Shown piece after piece: positions 40,937-49,535 of a stretch of DNA of 64,000 nucleotides (position 1 is its first letter; each line of letters starts with the position of its first letter). The notes under the pieces were generated by a model. The model searched no databases and had not been told where the DNA came from. It saw nothing but the letters and a program-made list of their open reading frames with translations. The translations under genes were made by a program, and so were the position numbers. This DNA is from Microbacterium oxydans (GTDB taxonomy: Bacteria > Actinomycetota > Actinomycetes > Actinomycetales > Microbacteriaceae). The stretch lies in assembly GCF_006540085.1 (NCBI RefSeq), contig NZ_BJOG01000001.1, positions 124,001 to 188,000 on the forward strand. Reading direction: 5' to 3'.

Positions 40937-42181
40937 ATGAAGAAGTCACTGCGGTTCGGCGCCGCCGCCATTGCGGCCGTCGCCACGCTCTCGCTCGCTT
41001 CGTGCGGGTTCGGCGGTTCTTCCGGCGACAGCGGCGACGCGGAAGGATCCACCACGCTCGACCTCCTCGTCCCGAGCTACTCCGACGGCACCAAGGCCAA
41101 CTGGGAGACCGTGATCGACGGGTTCGAGAAGGCCAACCCCGACATCAAGGTCAAGCTCGAGGTGCAGTCGTGGGACAACCTCGAGAAGGTCGTCTCCACC
41201 AAGATCCAGGCCGGCGAGGCACCGGACATCTACAACGGCGGGCCTTTCGCGGGTTTCGTCGGCGATGAGCTGCTCTACCCGACGAAGGACGTCGTCTCGG
41301 ACGACACCTACTCGGACTTCCAGGAGTCGTTCCTCAAGAACGCCGAGGTCGACGGCACCGCGTACGCCCTGCCGCTGATCGCCTCGGCTCGCGCCCTGTT
41401 CGTCAACAACGCGCTCCTCTCCCAGGCCGGTGTCGAGGCGCCGACCGACTGGGACTCGCTGCTCGACGCCGCGACCAAGGTCTCCGCGCTCGGGGGCGGA
41501 GTCGCCGGATACGGCATGCCGCTCGGATCGGAAGAGGCTCAGGCCGAGGCCGCCGTGTGGCTGTGGGGCGGCGGCGGATCGTTCGGCGACGCGTCGGAGA
41601 TCACGATCGACACCCCGGAGAACCTGGTCGGAGCCGAGCAGATCAAGAAGATGATCGACGCCGGCGCGACCCAGGCCGACCCCGGCTCCACCCAGCGCTC
41701 CCCGCTGATGGACATCTTCATCCAGGGCAAGATCGGCATGCAGGTCGGCCTCCCGCCGACGGTCGGCCAGATCGAGGAGAACAACCCCGACCTGGACTAC
41801 TCCATCGTCCCGATCCCGACGAAGGACGGCTCGCCGTTCACGCTCGGCGTCATGGACCAGCTGATGGCGTTCCAGAACGACGACGACAAGAAGGAAGCGA
41901 TCACCAAGTTCTTCGACTACTACTACTCGGCAGACGTGTACGTGCCGTGGGTGCAGGCCGAGGGCTTCCTCCCCGTCACCAAGTCCGGCGCCGAGCAGCT
42001 CTCCGGCGAGGAGGCCCTCAAGCCGTTCCTCGACGTGCTGCCCGACGCGCAGTTCTACCCGTCGACGAACCCGAAGTGGTCCGCCGCCGACGGTGCGTTC
42101 AAGTCGCTGTTCGGCCAGCTGCAGTCGAAGCCGGCGCAGGACGTGCTGACCGAGATCCAGGCACAGGTCGACGCGGGCTGA
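40937..42181 (+). CDS. Sugar ABC transporter solute-binding lipoprotein, SBP family 1
   Basis: A 414-residue receptor with signal peptide and lipobox SLASC (Cys23). The family-1 pattern is visible: DGFEKANPDIKVKLEVQSWDN and a region with FVNNALLSQAGVEAPTDWDSLLDAA. The start at 40937 gives the correct signal peptide. It heads a three-gene importer operon divergent from the amino-sugar enzymes, so the probable ligand is an amino sugar such as GalNAc, or a tagatose/galactose derivative (inference). Confidence 0.9.
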   Translation: MKKSLRFGAAAIAAVATLSLASCGFGGSSGDSGDAEGSTTLDLLVPSYSDGTKANWETVIDGFEKANPDIKVKLEVQSWDNLEKVVSTKIQAGEAPDIYNGGPFAGFVGDELLYPTKDVVSDDTYSDFQESFLKNAEVDGTAYALPLIASARALFVNNALLSQAGVEAPTDWDSLLDAATKVSALGGGVAGYGMPLGSEEAQAEAAVWLWGGGGSFGDASEITIDTPENLVGAEQIKKMIDAGATQADPGSTQRSPLMDIFIQGKIGMQVGLPPTVGQIEENNPDLDYSIVPIPTKDGSPFTLGVMDQLMAFQNDDDKKEAITKFFDYYYSADVYVPWVQAEGFLPVTKSGAEQLSGEEALKPFLDVLPDAQFYPSTNPKWSAADGAFKSLFGQLQSKPAQDVLTEIQAQVDAG

Positions 42182-42212
42182 GCCCGCTGATCGGAGAGGT
42201 TCGGGTACCCGA

Positions 42213-43184
42213 ATGAGCCAGAAGACAGAGTCCTCGAACCTCGCGGGGGCGGCGAGCAGCCGCCCCCGCACTCCGAAGACCCCGGATGCCACGCGCGGCC
42301 GGCCGGGCGGAAAGGACCTCCTCCAGGCGCTGCCCTGGATCGCACCGGCGCTGCTTCTCATCTTCGGCGTGGTGCTGTTCCCCGCCGGGGTGATGTTCTT
42401 CAACTCCACGCGCGACATCTCCCTGTCCGGCCTCGACAAGGGCTCGGTGGGCTTCGACAACTTCGTGACGGTCTTCACCTTCACCGAGTTCTGGCCGATC
42501 TTCTTCCGCACGATCGTGTGGGTGGTCGCGGTGGTGACCCTCACGGTGGTGATCTCGCTCGGTCTGGCGCAGATCCTGAACAAGGCCTTCCCCGGGCGTC
42601 AGCTCGTGCGCATGGCCGTGATCGTGCCGTGGGCCGCCTCCGTCGTGATGACGACCATGGTGTTCTACTACAGCCTCGAACCGTACTTCGGCATCTTCAA
42701 CAAGTTCCTCTACGACATCGGGCTCTCCGACGACGCGGTGGGCTACGGCTGGACGAAGAACCCTGCGACGGCCTTCACCTGGTCGATCGTGATCGCGATC
42801 TTCGTGTCGCTTCCCTTCACCACGTACACGATCCTCGCCGGGCTCCAGTCGGTCCCGGCCGATGCGATCGAAGCCGCGAAGATGGACGGCGCCGGCCCCG
42901 CGCGCACCTACTGGTCGATCGTGCTGCCCCAACTGCGCAGCGCCCTGGCCGTGGCGATCCTCATCAACATCATCAACGTGTTCAACTCGCTGCCGATCCT
43001 GAAGGTGATGACCGGCTCGATCCCGGGTTACGGCGCCGACACGATCATGACCCTGATCTTCAAGTACATCGAGCTGCAGAAGAAGGTCGACGTCGCGAGC
43101 GCCCTCTCTGTGGTGGCGTTCCTCATCGTCATCGTGATCGTCGCGGCGTACGTGAAGATCGTCAAGCCCATGAAGGAGGTCTGA
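42213..43184 (+). CDS. Sugar ABC transporter permease, MalF/UgpA type
   Basis: A 323-residue permease with a proline/arginine-rich N-terminal tail, six helices and the EAA-like loop DAIEAAKMDGAGPARTYWSIVLPQL. It is the first of two permeases, 31 bases after the receptor gene. No ATPase is encoded here; such importers often share a multipurpose MsiK-type ATPase. Confidence 0.9.
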   Translation: MSQKTESSNLAGAASSRPRTPKTPDATRGRPGGKDLLQALPWIAPALLLIFGVVLFPAGVMFFNSTRDISLSGLDKGSVGFDNFVTVFTFTEFWPIFFRTIVWVVAVVTLTVVISLGLAQILNKAFPGRQLVRMAVIVPWAASVVMTTMVFYYSLEPYFGIFNKFLYDIGLSDDAVGYGWTKNPATAFTWSIVIAIFVSLPFTTYTILAGLQSVPADAIEAAKMDGAGPARTYWSIVLPQLRSALAVAILINIINVFNSLPILKVMTGSIPGYGADTIMTLIFKYIELQKKVDVASALSVVAFLIVIVIVAAYVKIVKPMKEV

Positions 43185-43186
43185 TC

Positions 43187-44116
43187 ATGACCGTGACCGA
43201 GACCGAGCTCGTGACCACCGCGGGAGGCCGCGGCCGCCGCACCACCCCTCCGACCCCCGGACGCAAGCGCCGCTACACCGAAGACCAGGTGACGCTGCCC
43301 CGCGTGATCCTGCGCACCGTCGCCGGGTTCCTGGTGCTCGCGATCTTCGTGCTGCCGTACCTGATCATGTTCTTCGGCTCGGTGAAGACCAAGGCGCAGA
43401 TCCGGTCCGTCGATCCCACCTACCTCCCGACCGAGTGGCACTGGGAGAACTACATCTCGATGTGGTCCACCCCCGAGACGCCCCTGCCGTACAACCTGAT
43501 CTCGACCATCGTCATCGCCGTGTTCGCGACGCTGCTCGTGCTGCTGGTGTCACTTCCGGCGGCGTACTACACGGCACGCTTCAAGTTCCCCGGCCGCATG
43601 GTGTTCCTGTTCCTCGTGATCGTCACACAGATGCTGCAGCCGGCCGTGCTGACCTCCGGCCTGTTCCGCCAGTTCACCGTTCTCGGACTCGGCGACACCT
43701 GGATGGCGATGATCTTCATCAACGCGGCGTTCAACCTGTCGTTCGCGGTGTGGATCATGCACTCCTTCTTCGCGGGCATCCCCAAGGAGGTCGACGAGGC
43801 CGCGCAGATCGACGGAGCCGGACGCTTCACCGTGCTGTTCAAGATCAACCTGCCGCTGGTGTGGCCGGGCATCGTCACCGCGATCGTCTTCACGTTCGTC
43901 GCGTGCTGGAACGAGTTCGCCGCCTCGCTGGTGATCCTGTCGACCGACAAGAACCAGCCGTTGTCGGTCGCCCTGACCAAGTTCGTCGGTCAGTACGAGA
44001 CCAGCTGGCAGTACGTGTTCGGCGTCTCGATCGTCGCGATCCTGCCGGTGGTCATCCTGTTCATGCTCATCGAGAAGCGCCTCGTCGGCGGACTGACCGC
44101 CGGCAGCGTGAAGTAG
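43187..44116 (+). CDS. Sugar ABC transporter permease, MalG/UgpE type
   Basis: A 309-residue permease with six helices and the EAA loop KEVDEAAQIDGAGRFTVLFKINLPL. GGAGG lies seven bases before the ATG, two bases after the preceding stop. A bidirectional hairpin at 44127-44171 ends the operon. Confidence 0.9.
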   Translation: MTVTETELVTTAGGRGRRTTPPTPGRKRRYTEDQVTLPRVILRTVAGFLVLAIFVLPYLIMFFGSVKTKAQIRSVDPTYLPTEWHWENYISMWSTPETPLPYNLISTIVIAVFATLLVLLVSLPAAYYTARFKFPGRMVFLFLVIVTQMLQPAVLTSGLFRQFTVLGLGDTWMAMIFINAAFNLSFAVWIMHSFFAGIPKEVDEAAQIDGAGRFTVLFKINLPLVWPGIVTAIVFTFVACWNEFAASLVILSTDKNQPLSVALTKFVGQYETSWQYVFGVSIVAILPVVILFMLIEKRLVGGLTAGSVK

Positions 44117-44126
44117 AAAACTCTCC

Positions 44127-44171
44127 GAACTCCTGACATCCGCGCGAGAAGGCGCCGGATGTCAGGGGTTC
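44127..44171. terminator. Bidirectional terminator between sugar importer and ROK regulator
   Basis: A 16-bp stem (44127-44142 with 44156-44171, including a T-G pair). It overlaps the stop codon of the convergent ROK regulator gene. Confidence 0.75.
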
Positions 44172-45328
44172 GCGGGGGATGCGGCGCGCAGCTGCTCCGG
44201 GTTCCACCGCACACCCAAGGCCGAGGTCAGGGCGGCCTGCGCCGCCCCGGCCGCGAGCGACACGCGAGGATCGGCGTAGCGCACCGGCACCTGGGCGGTC
44301 CCGCGAGCGGGGTACTCGGTCTCTTCCCGCACCCTGTCGAGGAAGCGCGGTCCGAGCTCGGTCGCGGGTCCCCCGATGACCACCTCGATCGGATCGAGCA
44401 GAGCGCTGATGAGCTTGACAGCCCTGGCCAGTGCACGTGCGCCCTCGTCGAGCTGCTCTTCGTCGGCCTGCGCGGCGAGCGCGCGGATCTCGGACGCGTC
44501 CATGGCGTCGGAGAACTCCTCGCCCAGCATCGCACCCAGGGCGGCGGCCGACTCGAGGCATCCGCGCTGACCGCATCGGCACGCACGGGCCGCCTCGCCG
44601 AACACGACCTGCACGTGCCCGATCTCCCCCGCACGGTCGCGGGGCCCCGGTGCCAGCTCGCCGTCGAGGGTGACGGCCGCACCGACGCCGCCACCGAGGT
44701 GGATGAAGAGCCGGTAGCCGGACGGCGACTCCTCCATGCCGGCTTCGGCGATGGCCTCAGCGTCGACGTCGTTGATCAGCAGCACCGGCGCACCGAGCGC
44801 CCGCTCGAACCGCTCCGCGAGGGGCACGTTCTGCCACTTCAGCTGCACGCTCTCGAGCACCACACGTCCGTCGGTGGTGCCCGGCAGCTGCACACCGGCG
44901 GCGAGGAGTCGACCGCCGAACTCCGCTGCCACGGTGGCGACGGCATCGTCGAGGGTGCGGTCGCGGTTCTCCACGGAGTAGTTCACGCGTCGGCCGTCCA
45001 CCTCGGTGCCGTCGAGCGCGACGAGGGCGATGTCGGCATGACGAGGCTGGATCACCAGCACCAGGATCACGTGGTGATCCGCGTCGACGCTCAGGGTGGT
45101 CGCCCGCTTGCCGCCGGTGCTCGCCGCCTGCTCCCCCTCCACGATCAGCCGGTTCTCGATGAGCTCGGCCACCAGTGAGGACGCGGTGGCGGCCGTCAGA
45201 CCGGTCGAGCGCGCGATGCCCGCGCGCGTCTGCGTTCCCGGGTTCCGGAAGACCAGCTGCAGTGCCCGCCGCAGGTTCGCACGCCGAACGGACGCCTGGG
45301 TGTCGAGGCCGTCATCCGTGCTCAGCAT
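44162..45328 (-). CDS. ROK-family transcriptional regulator
   Basis: A 388-residue NagC/XylR-type repressor. The N-terminal winged helix (RRANLRRALQLVFRNPGTQ, RAGIARSTGLTAATASSLVAELIENRLIVEG) precedes a ROK sugar-binding domain with zinc site CRCGQRGC and EIGHVQVVFGE. It is convergent with the sugar importer. An inverted repeat over its own promoter (45398-45432) suggests autoregulation, and the importer promoter (40741-40769) has a related AT-rich inverted repeat. Confidence 0.9.
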   Translation of the reverse strand: MLSTDDGLDTQASVRRANLRRALQLVFRNPGTQTRAGIARSTGLTAATASSLVAELIENRLIVEGEQAASTGGKRATTLSVDADHHVILVLVIQPRHADIALVALDGTEVDGRRVNYSVENRDRTLDDAVATVAAEFGGRLLAAGVQLPGTTDGRVVLESVQLKWQNVPLAERFERALGAPVLLINDVDAEAIAEAGMEESPSGYRLFIHLGGGVGAAVTLDGELAPGPRDRAGEIGHVQVVFGEAARACRCGQRGCLESAAALGAMLGEEFSDAMDASEIRALAAQADEEQLDEGARALARAVKLISALLDPIEVVIGGPATELGPRFLDRVREETEYPARGTAQVPVRYADPRVSLAAGAAQAALTSALGVRWNPEQLRAASPANP

Positions 45329-45397
45329 GTGTTCCCGTTTCCGAGGCTCGCTCCTTGCGAGCTGTTGACAGATCGCCGCGCGATCCGTAGTCTCTCC

Positions 45398-45432
45398 CTA
45401 AGTTTATTCATTGAACTTAGTTGGTCAATGAA
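45398..45432 (-). promoter_or_regulatory. Promoter and nested inverted repeats of the ROK regulator gene
   Basis: On the - strand, TTGACC (complement of 45423-45428), 16 bases and TAAACT (complement of 45401-45406). CTAAGTT/AACTTAG (45398-45404, 45414-45420) and TTCATTGA/TCAATGAA (45407-45414, 45425-45432) are interlocking inverted repeats across this promoter, a typical ROK-operator context. Confidence 0.65.
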
Positions 45433-45490
45433 CCTCAAGCTCCGGACGGGCGAGTGCTGCACACACCGTCGCCCGTCCGGCACCTCCTTC

Positions 45491-45790
45491 TCAGCGGCTC
45501 TCGGCCGCTTCGGTGTGGTGGCGGATGACCTCCGCGACAACGAAGTTGAACCACTTCTCCGCGAACTCCGGATCCAGGTGCGCCTCCTCGGCGAGGGCAC
45601 GCAGTCGTGCGACCTGCTGCTCCTCCCGGTTCGGGTCCGACGCCGGCATCTCGTGCTCCGCTTTCAGATGCCCGACCTGCTGGGTGGCGCGGAAGCGCTC
45701 CGCCAGCATGAAGATGAGTGCGGCGTCGATGTTGTCGATGGTGGCACGCAGACGGAGCAGTTCGGCCTTCGGGTCTTCGGCGGCGGTCAT
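45491..45790 (-). CDS. Chorismate mutase (AroQ type)
   Basis: A 99-residue helical enzyme converting chorismate to prephenate for Phe/Tyr synthesis. LLRLRATIDNIDAALIFMLAERFRATQQVGHLKAEH contains the expected Arg/Lys active-site residues, followed by NREEQQVARLRALAEEAHLDPEF and FVVAEVIRHH. The start at 45790 gives the normal single-domain length; the longer frame runs antiparallel to the AI-2E gene. It stands alone. Confidence 0.9.
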   Translation of the reverse strand: MTAAEDPKAELLRLRATIDNIDAALIFMLAERFRATQQVGHLKAEHEMPASDPNREEQQVARLRALAEEAHLDPEFAEKWFNFVVAEVIRHHTEAAESR

Positions 45791-45853
45791 GCCCCCTACT
45801 CTAGAGCCGCGTGACAACCTGGTTTCGATCCGGGCCACCGCTATCGTGAGCAC

Positions 45854-47086
45854 ATGAGCAACGAAGAGTCGCCGGAAACCGCGCCGCACGACGAGGACGC
45901 ACCCGCCACCGCTCCCGCCGCACCGACCCCCGGGCGCCGTCGGCACTCCGCATCCGACCCCGCCACCGCGGTGATCGCGTCGGCGGCCGACTCGCCTCGT
46001 CCGGTCGTGATCGAGCCGACGACACCGAGCCGCTCCTTCTGGACGCGCATCGATCGTCCGTTCGTGTTCGGGTTCCTGGTGACTCTCGGCGGCCTGGGCG
46101 CGATCGTGATCGGTCTCGCGCTGTCGAACCTGTCCACGGTGCTGATCTACATCGCACTGGCGCTGTTCGGTGCGCTCGGACTCGACCCCGCCGTGCGTTT
46201 CCTGGAGCGCCGCGGTCTCTCCCGCGTGATCTCGGTCGTCATCACGATCCTCGCGCTCATCGTCGTGTTCGCCCTGGTGATCTGGATGATCGTCCCCGTG
46301 GTGATCGATCAGATCGTGAGCTTCGTGCAGTCCGTGCCCGGCATGATCAAGGACTTCACCCACAGCGACATCTACGCGACCCTGGAAGCGCAGTTCGGCG
46401 ATCAGTTCCAGGACCTCGTCGCCCAGGTGCAGTCGTTCCTGACCGACTTCGGCAACCTGGCCACGATCGGCGGCGGCGCCCTCGCCGTCGGTGCCTCGAT
46501 CGCCACCAGCATCTCCGGCGCCATCGTCGTGCTCGTCCTCACGCTGTACTTCCTCGCATCGCTCCCCACCATGAAGCAGGGGATGCTGCGTCTCGCCCCG
46601 GCCCGCGACCGGGCTCGCGCCGGAGACATCGCCGACCAGATCACCGACTCGGTGGGCGGTTATGTGATGGGGATGGTGATCCTGGCGTTCTGCAACGCGA
46701 CGCTGGCCTTCCTCCTGTACCTGTTCCTCGGACTGCCGTTCCCGCCGCTGATGGCGGCGATCGCCTTCTGCATCACGCTGATCCCTCTGGTCGGCTCCGT
46801 GCTGTTCTGGATCCTCGGCACCTGCCTCGCGCTGTTCACCAACCCGATCGCCGCCCTGGTCTTCGCGGCGATCTACCTCGTCTACATGCAGATCGAGGCG
46901 TACGTGATCACCCCGCGCGTGATGAACAAGGCGGTGTCGGTCCCCGGTTCGCTGGTCGTGATCGGTGCCCTGGCCGGAGGCACCCTGCTCGGTCTGCTCG
47001 GTGCCCTGGTGGCGGTGCCGGTGACCGCGTCGATCCTCATCATCATCAAACAGGTCCTCGTGCCGAAACAGGACGCCCGGATCTGA
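45854..47086 (+). CDS. AI-2E family transporter
   Basis: A 410-residue membrane protein with an N-terminal Pro/Ala-rich cytoplasmic tail of about 60 residues and eight hydrophobic segments. Hallmark regions are RFLERRGLSRVISVVITIL, ITDSVGGYVMGMVILAFCNA and PLMAAIAFCITLIPLVGSV. The family was named for AI-2 export, but members such as pH- or ion-responsive antiporters show that function varies. It is divergent from chorismate mutase and ends at a bidirectional terminator. Confidence 0.88.
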   Translation: MSNEESPETAPHDEDAPATAPAAPTPGRRRHSASDPATAVIASAADSPRPVVIEPTTPSRSFWTRIDRPFVFGFLVTLGGLGAIVIGLALSNLSTVLIYIALALFGALGLDPAVRFLERRGLSRVISVVITILALIVVFALVIWMIVPVVIDQIVSFVQSVPGMIKDFTHSDIYATLEAQFGDQFQDLVAQVQSFLTDFGNLATIGGGALAVGASIATSISGAIVVLVLTLYFLASLPTMKQGMLRLAPARDRARAGDIADQITDSVGGYVMGMVILAFCNATLAFLLYLFLGLPFPPLMAAIAFCITLIPLVGSVLFWILGTCLALFTNPIAALVFAAIYLVYMQIEAYVITPRVMNKAVSVPGSLVVIGALAGGTLLGLLGALVAVPVTASILIIIKQVLVPKQDARI

Positions 47087-47101
47087 CCCAGCGCGAACGA
47101 C

Positions 47102-47136
47102 GAAGCGCCCGGACCCTGTGCGGGTCCGGGCGCTTC
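47102..47136. terminator. Bidirectional terminator between AI-2E gene and OpuC operon
   Basis: A perfect 15-bp stem (47102-47116 with 47122-47136) around TGTGC, between converging genes. Confidence 0.8.
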
Positions 47137-47148
47137 TGTCTGTGCTAC

Positions 47149-48063
47149 TCAGCTGAGGTCGTTGTCGGACAGCCACTTCTTGGCGATGTCCTCCGCCGAC
47201 TTCTGGTCCACCGTGCTCTGCACGTTGAGGGCGACGAGCTCTTCTGCGGTGAGCTTCTTGCTGACCGCGTTGATCACGTCGGAGATCTCGTCGGCGACGT
47301 CGCTCGAGGCGATCGGCACGACGTTCGAGGCCAGGATGATGTTCTCCGGGTCTTCGAGCGCGACGATGTCCTCGGTCTGGAACGCCGGGTCGGCCGAGTA
47401 GATGTCCGCCACCTGGATCTCACCGGCGAGCAGGGACTCCAGCGTGGTCGGGCCGGTCGCGGAGAAGCCGAGGTCGACGCCGTACACCTCCTTGGCCTTC
47501 GCGGGGCCGTAGGGGCGCTGCTCGAACTCCGGTGCGGCGCCGATCGTGACCGGGGTGGTCACCTTGGAGAGGTCGCCGATCGTGGTGAGGCCGTTCTCCT
47601 CGGCGAAGCTCTTGAGCACCGTGTAGGTGTCCTGGTCGGAGGCTTCGGCGTAGTCGAGAGCGGTCAGGCCGTCGGGCAGCGCGTCCTTCAGGGCCGCGTA
47701 CACGTCGTCCGGGCTCGTGGCGGTCGCGTCCTTGTCGAGGTACTCGAGCAGGTTGCCCGTGTACTCCGGGAACAGGTCGATCGCACCGGACTCGACGTCG
47801 GGCATGTAGGCGTCACGCTGGCCGATGTTGAACTGCTCGTCGACCTTAAAGCCCGCGGCCTGGAGAGCCTGGGAGTAGATCGTGGCGATGATCTCGTTCG
47901 AGTAGTAGGCCTGCGAGCCGATGACGATCGTGTCGTCGCCGGAGCTCGAGCCTTCGCTCGGAGCGTCGAGCGGATTGCTGTTCGCGCAGCCACCGAGGAC
48001 GAGCACCGCGGCGAGCGCGGCACCACCGGCAAGGGCGAGTCGTGACTTACGTGCTGTGAACAT
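47149..48063 (-). CDS. Osmoprotectant ABC transporter solute-binding lipoprotein (OpuCC type)
   Basis: A 304-residue receptor with lipobox VLGGC (Cys26). VIGSQAYYSNEIIATIYSQAL, DLFPEYTGNLLEYL and GAAPEFEQRPYGPAKAKEVYG are typical of glycine betaine/carnitine/choline receptors. It is the last gene of a four-gene operon and the second osmoprotectant system in the window. Confidence 0.9.
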   Translation of the reverse strand: MFTARKSRLALAGGAALAAVLVLGGCANSNPLDAPSEGSSSGDDTIVIGSQAYYSNEIIATIYSQALQAAGFKVDEQFNIGQRDAYMPDVESGAIDLFPEYTGNLLEYLDKDATATSPDDVYAALKDALPDGLTALDYAEASDQDTYTVLKSFAEENGLTTIGDLSKVTTPVTIGAAPEFEQRPYGPAKAKEVYGVDLGFSATGPTTLESLLAGEIQVADIYSADPAFQTEDIVALEDPENIILASNVVPIASSDVADEISDVINAVSKKLTAEELVALNVQSTVDQKSAEDIAKKWLSDNDLS

Positions 48064-48129
48064 GGGGACTTCCTCTTCTCTGGGACAACGGGGGTGAGGC
48101 TGTGGAACGTGTTTCGGCTGTGGTGTGTT

Positions 48130-48855
48130 TCAGGCGGTGGCCGGTGCCGGTGTGCCGGCGGCCGCGCGGGAGCGGCGCTTCGTGGTCGGCGCGCGCAAGC
48201 CCGCGGGAACGGCGGCGTGCTGGAGGAGGGCGAAGATCAGGTCGACGACCAGCGCGAGCACGGCCACGAGGATCGCGCCGCCGAGCACCTGGTCGAACTT
48301 GCGCAGGGGAATGCCTTGGATGATCGGCCAGCCGAGACCGCCGAGGTTCACGTACGCGGCGATGGTGACCGTGGCGATCACCTGCAGCAGGGCCGCGCGG
48401 ATGCCACCGACCAGCAGCGGGAGCCCGAGGGGCACCTCGACCTTCCAGAACACCTGCCACTCGGTCATGCCCATCGAGCGCGCGGAGTCGAGCACGCGAC
48501 GGTCGATGGCCTCGAGCCCGGTGTAGGCCCCGGCGAGGAGGGAGGGGATCGCGAGGAGCACGAACGTGATGATCGCGGCCTCGGGCACCCGCAGCACACC
48601 CAGGATCAGCACGAGCAGCACCATCAGGCCGAACGACGGGATGGCGCGCGCCGCACCCGACACGGCGACGGCGATCTCGCGGCCCTTGCCGGTGTGGCCG
48701 ATGAGCCACCCGAGCGGTATCGCGATGACGCCGGCGATCAGCACCGAGATCAGCGTGTAGTACATGTGCTGGCCGAACAGGACCGGCAGCGAGTAGGTGC
48801 CCACCCACCGGTCGGGGGAGAAGAGCCAGGCGAAGGCTTCCGTGAAGACGTTCAT
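48130..48855 (-). CDS. Osmoprotectant ABC transporter permease (OpuCD type)
   Basis: A 241-residue permease with about six helices (HMYYTLISVLIAGVIAIPLGWLIG; coupling loop DSARSMGMTEWQVFWKVEVPL). The start at 48855 overlaps the first permease stop (ATGA); the longer frame to 49425 runs through that gene and is rejected. The C-terminus is basic and Ala/Thr-rich. Confidence 0.88.
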   Translation of the reverse strand: MNVFTEAFAWLFSPDRWVGTYSLPVLFGQHMYYTLISVLIAGVIAIPLGWLIGHTGKGREIAVAVSGAARAIPSFGLMVLLVLILGVLRVPEAAIITFVLLAIPSLLAGAYTGLEAIDRRVLDSARSMGMTEWQVFWKVEVPLGLPLLVGGIRAALLQVIATVTIAAYVNLGGLGWPIIQGIPLRKFDQVLGGAILVAVLALVVDLIFALLQHAAVPAGLRAPTTKRRSRAAAGTPAPATA

Positions 48856-49535
48856 GCGGCGGCCCCCAGTGCGGCGGTCTGCTTCGCCGCGGACGGCGTC
48901 TTGGCGGCGCGGGTCCAGGGCATGAGGGCGCGGCCCAGGAGCATGAGCAGCAGATCGATGAGGAGGGCGATCACGACGACGGCGATCACTCCGGCGAAGA
49001 CCTCGGCGAGGATGCGTCGCTGCAGACCGTTGGTGAAGAGGTAGCCGAGGTTGGTCACTCCGACGAGGATGCCGACCGTGGCGAGGGAGATGGTGCTCAC
49101 GGCTGCCACGCGGAGACCGGCGAGCACCACGGGACCGGCGAGGGGGAAGTCGACGGTCCAGAATCGGCGGAAGCCGCCGTATCCCATCGCGGTGGCCGAC
49201 TGGCGGATGGCGGGGTCGACCGAGTCGAGGCCGTCGGACACGGCCCGCACCAGGATCGCGACCGCATAGATGGTGAGGCCGATGATGAGGTTGATCGGGC
49301 TGCGAGCGGGATACCCGGCGACGGACGGGAGGAGGATCAGCAGTGCGAGCGACGGGATCGTGTAGAGCAGCCCGGTGAGGACGATGACCGGTCCCTTCAC
49401 CAGCTGGTAGCGCCAGGCGAGCCACCCGAGCGGCAGCGACAGCACGAAGCCGAGCACGATCGCGATCGCACTCTGCTGCAGGTGGATCGCGGTCAGCTCG
49501 AGGATGAGGCCGAGATTGTCGACGATCCAGTTCAC
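48852..49535 (-). CDS. Osmoprotectant ABC transporter permease (OpuCB type)
   Basis: A 227-residue permease with five or six helices and the loop PAIRQSATAMGYGGFRRFWTVDFPL. It overlaps the ATPase stop and the next permease start by four bases each and pairs with the OpuCD-type subunit. Confidence 0.88.
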   Translation of the reverse strand: MNWIVDNLGLILELTAIHLQQSAIAIVLGFVLSLPLGWLAWRYQLVKGPVIVLTGLLYTIPSLALLILLPSVAGYPARSPINLIIGLTIYAVAILVRAVSDGLDSVDPAIRQSATAMGYGGFRRFWTVDFPLAGPVVLAGLRVAAVSTISLATVGILVGVTNLGYLFTNGLQRRILAEVFAGVIAVVVIALLIDLLLMLLGRALMPWTRAAKTPSAAKQTAALGAAA

